Shown: in pieces, positions 8,463 to 17,387 of the stretch
Numbering within the stretch: the stretch's first letter is position 1
Layout: each line of letters begins with the position of its first letter
Source: Lysobacter antibioticus
GTDB taxonomy: Bacteria; Pseudomonadota; Gammaproteobacteria; Xanthomonadales; Xanthomonadaceae
NCBI RefSeq assembly: GCF_001442535.1
Contig: NZ_CP013141.1
Location: forward strand, 4,921,052-4,969,230
Direction of reading: 5' to 3'
Length of the DNA stretch: 48,179 nt
Made by a program: the position numbers and the translations under genes
Notes under the pieces: model-generated
What the model was told of the DNA's origin: nothing
What the model saw: only the letters and a program-made list of their open reading frames with translations
The model's database searches: none

Positions 8463-10955
8463 ATGCCCCAAACGGACGTAATGATGACGCGAACTCCTAA
8501 TCGCCGCCTGCTCGCCCTCGCCCTTGCCACGGCAATGACCTCGGCCCCGGTGATTCCCGCGTTGGCGCAGTCGGCCGATCCGTTCGCCCTCGGCGGCAGC
8601 ACGCCGAACACCCCGGCGCCGGGTTCGTTCACCGTCAGCGACATCCGTATCGACGGCCTGCAGCGCATCTCCGCCGGTACCGTCTTCACCTACCTGCCGG
8701 TCGAGCGCGGCGACACGATGGACTCGGCCAAGGCCGGCGACGCCATCCGCGCCCTGTACAAGACCGGCTTCTTCGAGGACGTGCACCTGGACCGCCAGGG
8801 CAACATCCTCGTGGTCACCGTGACCGAGCGTCCGGCGATCAACAAGCTGACCCTGACCGGCAACAAGGACATCAAGAGCGAAGACCTGCTCAAGGGCCTG
8901 AAGGAAATCGGCCTGGCCGAAGGCGAGACCTTCGACCGCCTCGCCCTCGACAAGGTCACCCAGGATCTCAGCCGCCAGTACAACAACCGCGGCAAATACA
9001 ACGTCGAGATCACTCCGACGGTGGCGCGCCTGGACCGCAACCGCGTCGACCTGACGATCACCGTCAAGGAAGGCAAGGCCGCGAAGATCCGCCACATCAA
9101 CCTGGTCGGCAACGACAAGTTCGAGCAGAAGGACATCCTCGACGGCTGGGAATCGCGCGAACACAACTGGCTCAGCTGGTACCGCCGCGACGACCAGTAC
9201 TCGCGCGAGAAGCTGTCGGGCGATCTGGAAAAGCTCAACTCCTACTACCTCGACCGCGGCTACGTCGATTTCAGCATCGACTCGACCCAGGTCGCGATCA
9301 GCCCGGACCGCCAGGACATGTTCCTGACCGCCGGCCTCACCGAGGGCGACCAGTACAAGGTCTCCAGCGTGCAGGTCACCGGCGACACGATCCTGCCGAA
9401 GGAGCAGGTCGAGAAGCTGGTCATCGTCAAGCCCGAGCAGATCTTCTCGCGCCGCCTGCTCGAGGTGAGCTCGGAAGCGATCACCGCCTCGCTCGGCAAC
9501 GTCGGCTACGCCTTCGCCCAGGTCAATCCGATCCCGGACGTCAACCGCGAAAACAAGACCGTCGGCATCAACATGCAGGTGGTGCCGGGCCCGCGCGTCA
9601 ACGTGCGCCGGGTGATCTTCCAGGGCAACACCCGCACCGGCGACGAAGTGTTGCGCCGCGAAATGCGCCAGTTCGAAGGCGCGTGGTATTCGCAGGCCGC
9701 GATCGACCGTTCCAAGATCCGTCTGCAGGGCCTGGGTTATTTCGAGAACGTCGATGTCGAGAGCAAGCCGGTGCCGGGCACCAACGACCAGGTCGACGTG
9801 GTCTACAACCTCAAGGAAACCACCTCGGGCAGCTTCGTGTTCGGCCTGGGCTATTCCCAGCTCGGCAAGCTGACCACCCAGGTGCAGCTGTCGCAGAACA
9901 ACTTCCTCGGCAGCGGCAACCGCGTGTCGGTGCAGGCGCAGCGCAGCTATTACCAAGAGCGCTACGACTTCTCCTACACCAACCCCTATTTCACCGACGA
10001 CGGCGTCTCGCTGGGTTACAACGTGTCCTGGCGCGAGTTGGATTACTCCGACTTCAACACCGCGCAGTACTCGACCACCAGCGGCATCGGCCAGGTCGTG
10101 CTCGGCATTCCGCTGACCGAGACCGACTCGATCACCGGCATGCTCGGCATCGACAGCAACGAGATCCTGATCGGCCGCACGGTCACGCCGCCGAGCATCG
10201 TCGACTACCTCGACGCACTCGGCCGCCGCACCTTCCACGCCTGGCGCGCCCAGGTCGGCTGGGGCCGCAACAGCCTCAACCATGCGCTGACGCCGACCGC
10301 CGGCACCCAGCAGCGCGTGTGGATCGAAGCGACCCTGCCGGGCTCGACGGTCGAGTACTACAAGATCAACTACAACTTCTCCAAGTTCTGGCCGCTGTCG
10401 CGCCACCTGGTGCTCAACACCCGCACCGAACTGGGCTACGGCGACAGCTACGGCAAGGACGTCAGCCGGCTCATCGACCGCGACGGTCCGGGCGGCAATC
10501 CGCCGGAAACCATCACCGCGACTGGCCTGCCGTTCTTCGAGAACTTCTACGCCGGCGGCGTGCGCTCGGTGCGCGGCTTCACCGACAACACCCTCGGCCC
10601 GCGCCAGTCCTCGCTCTCCGGCGGCAGCTACGCCCAGCCGCTCGGCGGCGCGTTCAAGACCACCGGTTCGCTGGAAATGTATTTCCCGACCCTGCTCGAC
10701 ACCCCGGCGGCGCGCATCTCGGCCTTCCTCGACTTCGGCAGCGTCTACAAGAGCTACGACGACTTCGACGCCGGCGAACTGCGCGCATCGGCCGGTATCG
10801 CGATGATGTGGCGCTCGCCGATGGGCCCGATCTCGATCAGCTACGCCTTCCCGTTCAAGAAGCAGGGTCCGACCTACAGCGCCGACGGCAAGACCCAGCT
10901 CGACCGCGGCGACGAACTGGAACGCCTGCAGTTCACCTTCGGCGGTACGTTCTGA
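8463..10955 (+). CDS. bamA: Outer-membrane beta-barrel assembly protein BamA
   Basis: An 830-aa Omp85-family core of the BAM machine that inserts beta-barrel proteins in the outer membrane. A signal peptide (RRLLALALATAMTSAPVIPALAQ) is followed by five POTRA domains (about 50-450) beginning FTVSDIRIDGLQRISAGTVF, then a 16-strand barrel. The barrel carries VRGF in GGVRSVRGFTDNTLGP (the VRGF/Y lid-loop motif) and ends in phenylalanine (QFTFGGTF). The start could equally be the second or third ATG (8481 or 8484), giving MTRTPNRRLL. skp (ompH), often found next, is not present; lpxD follows after 26 bp. Confidence 0.97.
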   Translation: MPQTDVMMTRTPNRRLLALALATAMTSAPVIPALAQSADPFALGGSTPNTPAPGSFTVSDIRIDGLQRISAGTVFTYLPVERGDTMDSAKAGDAIRALYKTGFFEDVHLDRQGNILVVTVTERPAINKLTLTGNKDIKSEDLLKGLKEIGLAEGETFDRLALDKVTQDLSRQYNNRGKYNVEITPTVARLDRNRVDLTITVKEGKAAKIRHINLVGNDKFEQKDILDGWESREHNWLSWYRRDDQYSREKLSGDLEKLNSYYLDRGYVDFSIDSTQVAISPDRQDMFLTAGLTEGDQYKVSSVQVTGDTILPKEQVEKLVIVKPEQIFSRRLLEVSSEAITASLGNVGYAFAQVNPIPDVNRENKTVGINMQVVPGPRVNVRRVIFQGNTRTGDEVLRREMRQFEGAWYSQAAIDRSKIRLQGLGYFENVDVESKPVPGTNDQVDVVYNLKETTSGSFVFGLGYSQLGKLTTQVQLSQNNFLGSGNRVSVQAQRSYYQERYDFSYTNPYFTDDGVSLGYNVSWRELDYSDFNTAQYSTTSGIGQVVLGIPLTETDSITGMLGIDSNEILIGRTVTPPSIVDYLDALGRRTFHAWRAQVGWGRNSLNHALTPTAGTQQRVWIEATLPGSTVEYYKINYNFSKFWPLSRHLVLNTRTELGYGDSYGKDVSRLIDRDGPGGNPPETITATGLPFFENFYAGGVRSVRGFTDNTLGPRQSSLSGGSYAQPLGGAFKTTGSLEMYFPTLLDTPAARISAFLDFGSVYKSYDDFDAGELRASAGIAMMWRSPMGPISISYAFPFKKQGPTYSADGKTQLDRGDELERLQFTFGGTF

Positions 10956-10981
10956 TCGCAGCTGCGACGACTGCCCGCATC

Positions 10982-12016
10982 GTGGACACCAGCCTTACCG
11001 GCACCAGCCGCTACACCGCCCAGGTGCTGGCCGAGCGTTATGCGCTCGGCCTGCACGGCGACGGCGCCGTCGAAGTCGGCGGCGTCGGCACCCTGGCCAA
11101 GGCCGGCCCGGACCAGCTCGCCTTTCTCGCCAACCCCAAGTACCGCGCGCAACTGGCGGCCAGCCAGGCCGGCATCGTGGTCATGCGCGAGGACGATGCG
11201 ACCGGTTACGCCGGCACCGCGCTGATCGCGCGCGATCCCTACTCCGCCTTCGCCAAGATCTCGGCCCTGTTCGAGCCGCGCCCGCTGCGCGAGCCCGGCA
11301 TCCACGTCTCCGCGGCGGTCGATGCCAGCGCCGAGGTCTCGGCCGACGCCCACATCGGCCCCTTCGTCAGCATCGGCGCGCGCAGCCGCGTCGAGGCTGG
11401 GGCGATCGTCGGCCCGGGCTGCGTGATCGGCGACGACTGCGTGGTCGGCGCCGGCAGCGAACTGGTCGCACGCGTGACCCTGGTGACCCGCGTGCGCCTC
11501 GGCCGACGCGTGCTGATCCATCCCGGCGCGGTGCTCGGTGCCGACGGCTTCGGCCTGGCGATGGAAGCCGGGCGCTGGCTCAAGGTGCCGCAGCTCGGCG
11601 GCGTGTCGATCGGCGACGACTGCGAGATCGGCGCCAACACCACCATCGACCGCGGCGCCATCGAAGACACCGTGCTCGAGGAAGACGTACGCCTCGACAA
11701 CCAGATCCAGATCGGCCACAACGTGCATATCGGCGCCCACAGCGCGATGGCCGGCTGCTCGGCCGCGGCCGGCAGCGCCAGGATCGGCCGCTACTGCCTG
11801 ATCGGCGGCGGCGCCGGCGTGCTCGGCCACCTGGAGGTCTGCGACAAGGTCGTGATCACCGCGATGAGCCTGGTCACCAGCTCGATCCGCGAACCCGGCG
11901 AGTACTCCTCGGGGACGCCGCTGATGGACAACCGCAGCTGGCGCAAGAACGCCGCGCGCTTCAAGCAGCTCGACGCGATCGCCCGGCGCACCCCGCGCGG
12001 CCGCGAGGACGACTGA
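10982..12016 (+). CDS. lpxD: UDP-3-O-(3-hydroxyacyl)glucosamine N-acyltransferase
   Basis: A 344-aa enzyme for the third step of lipid A synthesis, adding the second 3-hydroxyacyl chain from ACP to the glucosamine nitrogen. An N-terminal uridine-binding domain (about 1-100, with GPDQLAFLANPKYRAQL) is followed by a left-handed beta-helix of hexapeptide repeats (about 100-300). The catalytic histidine is H246 in QIGHNVHIG (E. coli H239). No ATG is suitably placed; GTG at 10982 gives the family length and N-terminus, so it is the likely start. It follows bamA by 26 bp. A pentanucleotide array lies just after its stop. Confidence 0.95.
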   Translation: MDTSLTGTSRYTAQVLAERYALGLHGDGAVEVGGVGTLAKAGPDQLAFLANPKYRAQLAASQAGIVVMREDDATGYAGTALIARDPYSAFAKISALFEPRPLREPGIHVSAAVDASAEVSADAHIGPFVSIGARSRVEAGAIVGPGCVIGDDCVVGAGSELVARVTLVTRVRLGRRVLIHPGAVLGADGFGLAMEAGRWLKVPQLGGVSIGDDCEIGANTTIDRGAIEDTVLEEDVRLDNQIQIGHNVHIGAHSAMAGCSAAAGSARIGRYCLIGGGAGVLGHLEVCDKVVITAMSLVTSSIREPGEYSSGTPLMDNRSWRKNAARFKQLDAIARRTPRGREDD

Positions 12017-12036
12017 GCCGGCCCGCTTCGATTCCA

Positions 12037-12066
12037 TTCGGTTCGGTTCGGTTCGGTTCGGTTCGG
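12037..12066 (+). repeat. (TTCGG)6 pentanucleotide tandem repeat
   Basis: Six perfect TTCGG units lie in the 216-bp gap between lpxD and fabZ (12017-12232). The tract ends 166 bp before the fabZ ATG. Five-base units vary by slippage in many bacteria. Apart from this array I see no clear promoter or terminator in the gap. Confidence 0.9.
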
Positions 12067-12232
12067 CTCACGGCACCATACGGCGCCGCTCCACCGCTGG
12101 CGGAAACTGCGGGACAATGGCACGGCTGTCGCGGTTCGCCCGCGATCAGCCGATCCAAGCCAATCAACGATGGGGCCGCACAGGGAAGGCGGATTCAACG
12201 CGCAGGACGCGCATAACGGACGAACCAAGAAG

Positions 12233-12688
12233 ATGAGCCAAACCCTGCAACTCCCGCTCGACGTGACGGCGATCCAGAAGCTGCTGCCGCACCGATACCC
12301 GTTCCTGCTGGTCGACCGCGTGGTCGAGTTCGAGGCGCACAAACGCGTGCTCGCCTACAAGAATGTGAGTTGCAACGAGCCCTTCTTCAACGGCCACTTC
12401 CCCAACAACCCGGTCATGCCGGGCGTGCTCGTGATCGAGGCCCTGGCCCAGGTCGGCGGCATTCTCACCCAGCTCTCGCACGGCGGCGAAGCCGAAGGCC
12501 GGCTGTTCTACCTGGTCAAGATCGACGGCGCGCGTTTCTCGCGCATGGTCTCGCCGGGCGACAAGCTCGAGCTGGAGGTCACCCTCAAGCGCACCATCCG
12601 CAACATGGCGATGTACACCGGTATCGCCCGCGTCGACGGCCAGCAGGCCGCGTGCGCGGAGATCCTTTGCGCCGAGGTCAAGGAGTGA
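12233..12688 (+). CDS. fabZ: 3-hydroxyacyl-[ACP] dehydratase
   Basis: A 151-aa hot-dog-fold dehydratase that converts 3-hydroxyacyl-ACP to trans-2-enoyl-ACP. It competes with LpxA and LpxD for the same 3-hydroxyacyl-ACP pool, which explains its place among the lpx genes. The active-site histidine is H55 in [14 protein letters not shown] and the acid is E69. [14 protein letters not shown] at 17-30 is typical. The frame is open upstream to 12170, but the ATG at 12233 gives the standard N-terminus [15 protein letters not shown]. It ends 4 bp before lpxA. Confidence 0.97.
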   Translation: MSQTLQLPLDVTAIQKLLPHRYPFLLVDRVVEFEAHKRVLAYKNVSCNEPFFNGHFPNNPVMPGVLVIEALAQVGGILTQLSHGGEAEGRLFYLVKIDGARFSRMVSPGDKLELEVTLKRTIRNMAMYTGIARVDGQQAACAEILCAEVKE

Positions 12689-12692
12689 CGCG

Positions 12693-13484
12693 ATGAGCGC
12701 CACGACCCACACGATCCACCCCACCGCCTTCGTCGAGGCCGGCGCCGTTCTCGGCGACGGCGTCGTGGTCGGGCCGTTCTGCTACATCGGCGCCGACGTC
12801 GAAGTCGGTGACGGCACCGTGTTCGGCCCGCACTGCGTGGTCCACGGCCCGACCCGGATCGGCCGCGGCAACCGCTTCTACGCCCAGTGCGCGATCGGCG
12901 GCGACCCGCAGGACAAGAAGTTCGCCGGCGAACGCACCGAGCTGGTGATCGGCGACGACAACGTGTTCCGCGAGTTCGTCACCGTCAATCGCGGCACCGG
13001 CAACGGCGGCGGCATCACCCGCATCGGCGACGGCAACTGGCTGCTGGCCTATACCCACGTCGCCCACGACTGCCATATCGGCAATCAGTGCGTGTTCTCC
13101 AACAACTCGACCCTGGCCGGCCACGTCACCGTCGAAGACCAGGTGATCATGAGCGGCTTCGCCGGCGTGCATCAATTCTGCCGGATCGGCGCGCACGCCT
13201 TCATCGGCATGGGCGCGCTGGTCAACGGCGACGTGCCGCCGTTCGTGATGGTCGCCCAGGACGGCTATGGCCGCCCACGCGGCATCAACAGCGAAGGCCT
13301 CAAGCGCCGCGGCTTCGACGCCGAGCGCATCGGTGCGATCAAGCGCGCCTACCGCGCCCTGTACGTGTCCGGCGCCTCGCTCGAGGAAGCCCGCGGCAAG
13401 CTCGACGAGATCGCCGAGAGCAGCGCCGACGTGCGCGCCCTGCTCGACTTCATCGGCAACGGCGACCGCCCGCTGCTGCGCTGA
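12693..13484 (+). CDS. lpxA: UDP-N-acetylglucosamine O-acyltransferase
   Basis: A 263-aa first enzyme of lipid A synthesis, transferring a 3-hydroxyacyl chain from ACP to UDP-GlcNAc. It has a hexapeptide-repeat beta-helix (1-190) and a helical C-terminus with [17 protein letters not shown]. The catalytic base is H125 in [11 protein letters not shown], at the same number as in E. coli. The acyl-chain ruler position, G173 in E. coli, is Met here ([12 protein letters not shown]173). A Met at the equivalent site in Pseudomonas aeruginosa LpxA shortens the pocket to C10, so this enzyme should prefer acyl chains shorter than C14 (inference). It is followed after 9 bp by an unknown gene rather than directly by lpxB. 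Confidence 0.98.
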   Translation: MSATTHTIHPTAFVEAGAVLGDGVVVGPFCYIGADVEVGDGTVFGPHCVVHGPTRIGRGNRFYAQCAIGGDPQDKKFAGERTELVIGDDNVFREFVTVNRGTGNGGGITRIGDGNWLLAYTHVAHDCHIGNQCVFSNNSTLAGHVTVEDQVIMSGFAGVHQFCRIGAHAFIGMGALVNGDVPPFVMVAQDGYGRPRGINSEGLKRRGFDAERIGAIKRAYRALYVSGASLEEARGKLDEIAESSADVRALLDFIGNGDRPLLR

Positions 13485-13493
13485 GACGCCGGA

Positions 13494-14033
13494 ATGGCCG
13501 CGACGGTCCAGCGCCTGCGCATCGGCCGGGCCGTCGTCGCCTGCGACATCGACGGTGCGCTGCGCCAGGCCGAAATCGCCGAGCTCTTCATCGACGAGCG
13601 TCCGCTCGCGCAGTGGCTCGGCCTGTCGCGCGATCTGAGCAACAGCGATACCGATCTGGATCCCGCTCTGCCGCCGGCGCTGGCCGAACGCGGCCGCGCC
13701 GCGTTCCTCGGCCTGCAACCGGCGCATAACCAGCTCGGCTCGGGCCGGCTAGTGCTCTACCGCTGCCATTGCGGCAGCGACTACTGCGGGGTGATCTCTT
13801 GCGTCCTGGAATTTGATGGCGATCACGTCGTTTGGCGGCAAGTGACCCTGGAGGACGATGATGGCCCCATGTCCGGGCCGGATTCGGGCGAGAATGTTCA
13901 GGAAGAGAATGCGGCGTCGTCCTCGCTCTCCCCCGTTCCGCTGCGGTTCGTATTCGATCGAACCCAGTACCGGCTCGAACTGGAGCGTCACTTCCAGGAA
14001 CGTCACTCCCAAGAGCGCCCTCTCCCCCGATGA
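13494..14033 (+). CDS. Unknown 179-aa protein with a CxCG-x3-C-x4-C cluster, between lpxA and lpxB
   Basis: I do not recognise a named family. The protein has an N-terminal part rich in short beta-like stretches (RLRIGRAVVACDID). A central segment YRCHCGSDYCGVISCVLEF has cysteines at 91, 93, 98 and 103 that could bind a metal. A tryptophan-containing strand (DHVVWRQVTLED) follows, then an acidic/serine linker (121-146) and a final conserved-looking block LRFVFDRTQYRLELERH (150-166). It starts 9 bp after lpxA and its last four bases overlap the lpxB start (14030-14033), so it is a co-translated member of the cluster. Base composition dips somewhat in its second half (13800-14000). The protein is real by context and codon position bias; its function is unknown. 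Confidence 0.75.
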   Translation: MAATVQRLRIGRAVVACDIDGALRQAEIAELFIDERPLAQWLGLSRDLSNSDTDLDPALPPALAERGRAAFLGLQPAHNQLGSGRLVLYRCHCGSDYCGVISCVLEFDGDHVVWRQVTLEDDDGPMSGPDSGENVQEENAASSSLSPVPLRFVFDRTQYRLELERHFQERHSQERPLPR

Positions 14034-15259
14034 ATGCCGCCGCGCCCGCCCCCGCTCCGATCGACGAAATCTTCCCCGCCCCGCCCCCGCCGCCGCTGCG
14101 TTTCGCCCTGATCGCCGGCGAAGCCTCCGGCGACCTGCTCGGCGCCGGTCTCATCGAGGAACTCAAGCGCCGTCATCCCGGCGCCGAGTTCGTCGGCATC
14201 GGCGGCGAACAGATGCGCGCCGCCGGCATGGACACCTGGTTCGACGCCCACGAGCTGGCGGTGATGGGCCTGTCGGAAGTGCTCAAGCACCTGCCGCGCC
14301 TGCTGCGCCTGCGCCGCGACGTGCGCCAGCGCATCCTCGACTGGAAGCCCGACGCCTTCATCGGCATCGACGCGCCCGACTTCAACCTCGGGGTCGAACG
14401 CTGGCTCAAGCAGCGCGGCGTGCGCACCGTGCACTACGTCAGCCCCTCGGTCTGGGCCTGGCGCGAGAAGCGCGCCGAGAAGATCGGCCGCAGCGCGGAC
14501 CGGGTGTTGTGCCTGTTTCCGATGGAACCGCCGATCTACGCCAAACACGAAGTCAACGCGCGCTTCGTCGGCCACCCGCTCGCCGACGAGATGCCGATCC
14601 ACCCCGATCGCTTTGATGCGCGCATGAACCTCGGTCTCGACGACGAGGCGCCAGTGCTGGCGATGCTGCCGGGTTCGCGGGTCGGCGAGATCGAACGCCT
14701 GGCCGACGATTTTCTCGGCGCCGCCGCGTTGGTGCTGGCCGCCGAGCCGCGCCTGAGCATCGTCGCGCCGATGGCCAACGCTCCCTCGCGCGCCGCCTTC
14801 GAACGCATCCTCGCCGCCCACCCCGACGGCGAACGCCTACGCCGCGCCCTGCGCATCGTCGATCGCGGCGCGCGTACGGTGATGGTCGCCAGCGACGCGG
14901 TGCTGCTCGCCTCCGGCACCGCCACCCTCGAAGCCATGCTGGCCAAGCGGCCGATGGTGGTCGGTTACAAGGTCGCGCCGCTGACCTATGCCGTGGTCAA
15001 GCGCCTGGGCATGCTCAAGGTCGACCACTACGCCCTGCCGAACGTGCTCGCCGGCGAAGCGGTCGTGCCCGAACTCATGCAGCACGACTGCACCCCGGAG
15101 AACCTGGCCGGCGCCTGCCTGCGCTGGTTGCGCGACCCGCAGGCCGCGGCCGCGCTGCTGCCCAAGTTCCAGCGCATCCATCTCGAACTCAAGCGCGACG
15201 CCTCGGCGCGCGCGGCCGATGCGGTGCTCGAGCTGATCGGCGAGAATGCGCCTGCATGA
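14030..15259 (+). CDS. lpxB: Lipid-A-disaccharide synthase
   Basis: A 409-aa GT19 glycosyltransferase, peripheral on the inner membrane, that joins UDP-2,3-diacylglucosamine to lipid X to form the disaccharide. Family blocks: [14 protein letters not shown] (about 29-42), [59 protein letters not shown] and the C-terminal [10 protein letters not shown]. An N-terminal stretch of about 22 residues rich in Pro and Ala precedes the catalytic core and is longer than in E. coli. It overlaps the previous gene by 4 bp and rnhB by 14 bp. Confidence 0.97.
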   Translation: MNAAAPAPAPIDEIFPAPPPPPLRFALIAGEASGDLLGAGLIEELKRRHPGAEFVGIGGEQMRAAGMDTWFDAHELAVMGLSEVLKHLPRLLRLRRDVRQRILDWKPDAFIGIDAPDFNLGVERWLKQRGVRTVHYVSPSVWAWREKRAEKIGRSADRVLCLFPMEPPIYAKHEVNARFVGHPLADEMPIHPDRFDARMNLGLDDEAPVLAMLPGSRVGEIERLADDFLGAAALVLAAEPRLSIVAPMANAPSRAAFERILAAHPDGERLRRALRIVDRGARTVMVASDAVLLASGTATLEAMLAKRPMVVGYKVAPLTYAVVKRLGMLKVDHYALPNVLAGEAVVPELMQHDCTPENLAGACLRWLRDPQAAAALLPKFQRIHLELKRDASARAADAVLELIGENAPA

Positions 15260-15920
15260 GCCGCTTGCCGTGACCACCGAATCGCTCGACCTCGCCGACA
15301 CCGCGACTACCGCCAAACCGGTGCGTACGCGCGCCAAGCCGCGGCTGATCGCCGGGGTCGACGAAGCCGGGCGCGGCCCGCTGGCCGGGCCGGTCTCGGT
15401 GGCCGCGGTGATCCTCAACCCGCGCCGCCGCATCGACGGCCTGGACGATTCCAAGAAGCTCAGCGAGGCCCGCCGCGAGGCCTTGTACCCGCTGATCCTG
15501 GAACGCGCCCTGGCCTGGCGGATCGAATTCGTCGAGGTCGAGGAAATCGACCGGATCAATATCTTCCAGGCCACCATGACCGGCATGCGCCGCGCCGTGA
15601 TCGGCCTGGCGCCGGTCGCCGACCTGGTGCGCGTCGACGGCAACCACCTGCCCCAGGGCCTGCCCTGCCGCGGCGAAGCGTTGATCGGCGGCGACGCCAC
15701 CGAACCGGCGATCATGGCTGCCTCGATCCTGGCCAAGGTCGCGCGCGACCGCATGATGCGCAGCCTGCACGAGCACTACCCGCAATACGGCTTCGACCAA
15801 CACAAGGGTTACTCGACCGCCGCGCACCTGGCGGCCCTGAGTGCGCACGGCCCCTGCCCGCATCACCGCCGCAGTTTCGCGCCGGTGCGCACGGCCTACG
15901 AAAACCTGTCGCTGTTTTGA
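15246..15920 (+). CDS. rnhB: Ribonuclease HII
   Basis: A 224-aa enzyme that removes ribonucleotides from RNA/DNA hybrids. Catalytic acidic residues are visible in [14 protein letters not shown] (near residues 36-49), in VRVDGN and in [11 protein letters not shown]; the C-terminal [26 protein letters not shown] is typical. The ATG at 15246 overlaps lpxB by 14 bp; an in-frame GTG at 15270 is an alternative start that would remove eight residues. The stop shares bases with the TTG start of the following gene. Confidence 0.96.
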   Translation: MRLHEPLAVTTESLDLADTATTAKPVRTRAKPRLIAGVDEAGRGPLAGPVSVAAVILNPRRRIDGLDDSKKLSEARREALYPLILERALAWRIEFVEVEEIDRINIFQATMTGMRRAVIGLAPVADLVRVDGNHLPQGLPCRGEALIGGDATEPAIMAASILAKVARDRMMRSLHEHYPQYGFDQHKGYSTAAHLAALSAHGPCPHHRRSFAPVRTAYENLSLF

Positions 15921-16486
15921 GCGCCCAGCCTACCCACGCTGCGACCCCGCCGGTATTCGCGCGCCTGCTCGACGACGATGCCCGCGCCGGCCTGGCCCCG
16001 GCGGTGCGCGACTTCCATCAACGCGGCGCCGCGCTTTACCGCGGCCAGGCCCTGGTGCGTGGCGCCAGCCATCCTCTCGCACGGCTGGTGCGCTGGTGGT
16101 TCGGCTTTCCGGTGCCGGGCGAGCAAGTGCGCGTGTCGCTGCGCATCGAAGAACGCAACGGCCGCGAACACTGGCACCGTCGCTTCGGCGAACGCGACTT
16201 TTCGTCCTCGTTCGCGCCGAGCCCCGACGGCCGCTTCCTGGCCGAGCAATTCGGCGCCTTCCGCTTCCGTTTCGCCTTGCGTTCGCAGGCCGGGCGTTTG
16301 CATTGGGATTTCGCCGGCTGGGCGTTCGGCCCCCTACCGATGCCGCGCGCGCTCGGGCCGCGCATCGTGTCCTGGGAAGCGCAGGACGACGACGGCAGCC
16401 TGCGCTTCTTCTCGCAAGCCGACTTCCCGTTGCTCGGCCAGTTGATCTACTACGACGGGCGCGTGCAGCCGGTGCTCGCGGATTGA
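15917..16486 (+). CDS. DUF4166-like protein
   Basis: A 189-aa protein whose pattern matches DUF4166: a short helical N-terminus ([23 protein letters not shown]), a [24 protein letters not shown] segment, then alternating strands with [26 protein letters not shown] and the closing [16 protein letters not shown]. Function of the domain is unknown. No ATG is suitably placed; the start is TTG inside TTGA, overlapping the rnhB stop, which implies coupled translation. No signal peptide is evident. The family assignment comes from remembered pattern, not from a search. Confidence 0.75.
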   Translation: MSAQPTHAATPPVFARLLDDDARAGLAPAVRDFHQRGAALYRGQALVRGASHPLARLVRWWFGFPVPGEQVRVSLRIEERNGREHWHRRFGERDFSSSFAPSPDGRFLAEQFGAFRFRFALRSQAGRLHWDFAGWAFGPLPMPRALGPRIVSWEAQDDDGSLRFFSQADFPLLGQLIYYDGRVQPVLAD

Positions 16487-16526
16487 TGACGTGCCGCTAG
16501 GTGGCGCGTCGCGGATCCCTCCGCTG

Positions 16527-16554
16527 AAGGAGCGGCGTGAGCCGCGCCCACGGG
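16527..16554 (+). repeat. GTAGGAGCGGC-type element, copy 1 (divergent)
   Basis: AAGGAGCGGCGTGAGCCGCG followed by CCCACGGG: a short imperfect palindrome (GCGGC...GCCGC) of the type seen again at 16610, 16998 and 17388. Confidence 0.65.
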
Positions 16555-16609
16555 ACGCGCAGAAGCAACAACGCCGATGTCACGCATTGAAGCGGCGTGC
16601 CGTCGCAGG

Positions 16610-16636
16610 GTAGGAGCGGCACAAGCCGCGACCGCG
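16610..16636 (+). repeat. GTAGGAGCGGC-type element, copy 2
   Basis: GTAGGAGCGGCACAAGCCGC followed by GACCGCG. Same orientation as copy 1 and inverted relative to copies 3 and 4. Confidence 0.8.
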
Positions 16637-16710
16637 CTGTTTCGGTTTCGCGACGCATCGCTCAAGCAAGATCAGGATCAAACACTAAAAGCTTCCGCCA
16701 CTAAAGCGGC

Positions 16711-16898
16711 GGGTTACTTTCTCAGTCATAAGCAACAAAAGTCCGTCTGGATTCCCTTCGGTCAAAAGTCACCAAAGAAGTTGCTTTTGCTTTGAATCAC
16801 CAGCCCGCATGAGCGATGCCGACGCGGGGATCTACATACGGGACATCCCTGTCCCGATGAAAAACGGCGCGCATCCCTGCGGGCCGCCCTCCGGGTCT
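16711..16898 (+). repeat. Long inverted repeat, left arm
   Basis: The 188-bp arm starts at GGGTTACTTTC and ends at CCCTCCGGGTCT. Its inverted counterpart is 17106-17289, with a 30-bp identical core at 16737-16766 (GTCCGTCTGGATTCCCTTCG inside it). A small hairpin CGGGACA-TCCC-TGTCCCG lies at 16839-16856. Confidence 0.8.
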
Positions 16899-16997
16899 TC
16901 TATGGCCTTCGCGAGTGCTCGGCGGCGCACAGCCAGAGGCAGAGCTAAAAGCCTTGTATCGAAATGGCTTCGACAGGTTTTCGCCAACTGGGATTCA

Positions 16998-17024
16998 CGG
17001 TCGCGGCTCGCGCCGCTCCTACCC
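16998..17024 (-). repeat. GTAGGAGCGGC-type element, copy 3
   Basis: CGGTCGCGGCTCGCGCCGCT followed by CCTACCC, the reverse complement of the copy 2 type, lying in the spacer between the long inverted arms. Confidence 0.8.
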
Positions 17025-17105
17025 TAAGAGCAAGCACGAACCGGCAACCACTCCGATTGCCTTGTCATGGTTTTGATCTGCTTTGCCGCTTTACCAGTCA
17101 AGTGG

Positions 17106-17289
17106 AGACCCGGAGGGCGGCGCACAGGACGTGCGCCGTTTTCCGATAAGACAGGGACGTCTTATCGGAAAATCCCGGCGCGGGCATCGCACTCGTGGCC
17201 TGTGCCCTTGCAAGGAAGGCCTTTTCTTTGGTTACCTTTGACCGAAGGGAATCCAGACGGACTTTTGGGCCAGCAAAAGAAAGTAACCC
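17106..17289 (-). repeat. Long inverted repeat, right arm
   Basis: Reverse-complement copy of 16711-16898 with the same sub-blocks in mirrored order. The identical core is at 17237-17266. The internal hairpin is longer here (17139-17172). Confidence 0.8.
17139..17172. repeat. Perfect hairpin TTTTCCGATAAGAC / GTCTTATCGGAAAA
   Basis: Arms of 14 bases with a 6-base loop AGGGAC and no mismatch. It lies inside the right arm of the long inverted repeat. It could act as a bidirectional terminator, given the terminal T/A runs, but no gene ends close by. Confidence 0.75.
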
Positions 17290-17313
17290 GGCCGCGTCAG
17301 CGGACGGAAGCTC

Positions 17314-17341
17314 TGCCTTTGCCTTTGCCTTTGCCTTTGCC
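17314..17341 (+). repeat. TGCCTT tandem array
   Basis: Four complete TGCCTT units and a partial fifth, followed at once by two CCGATA units. Not within a credible gene. Confidence 0.85.
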
Positions 17342-17387
17342 GATACCGATACCTCTTGCGGATCGATGCGCCGCAAGGCCATTGCAT

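Noticed and set aside
8334..10406. Open frame of 690 codons antisense to bamA (and a 607-codon frame antisense to rseP/dxr)
   Set aside because: Same cause: these are shadows of well-recognised genes, without recognisable motifs or sensible starts.
9683..10981. Possible fusion of a long N-terminal region to LpxD
   Set aside because: The lpxD frame is open far upstream only because it runs out of phase through bamA. LpxD starts at GTG 10982, which gives the family length.
10956..10981. Missing skp (ompH) gene as evidence of deletion
   Set aside because: Only 26 bp separate bamA and lpxD, but I cannot say whether skp lies elsewhere or is normally absent at this locus in the lineage.
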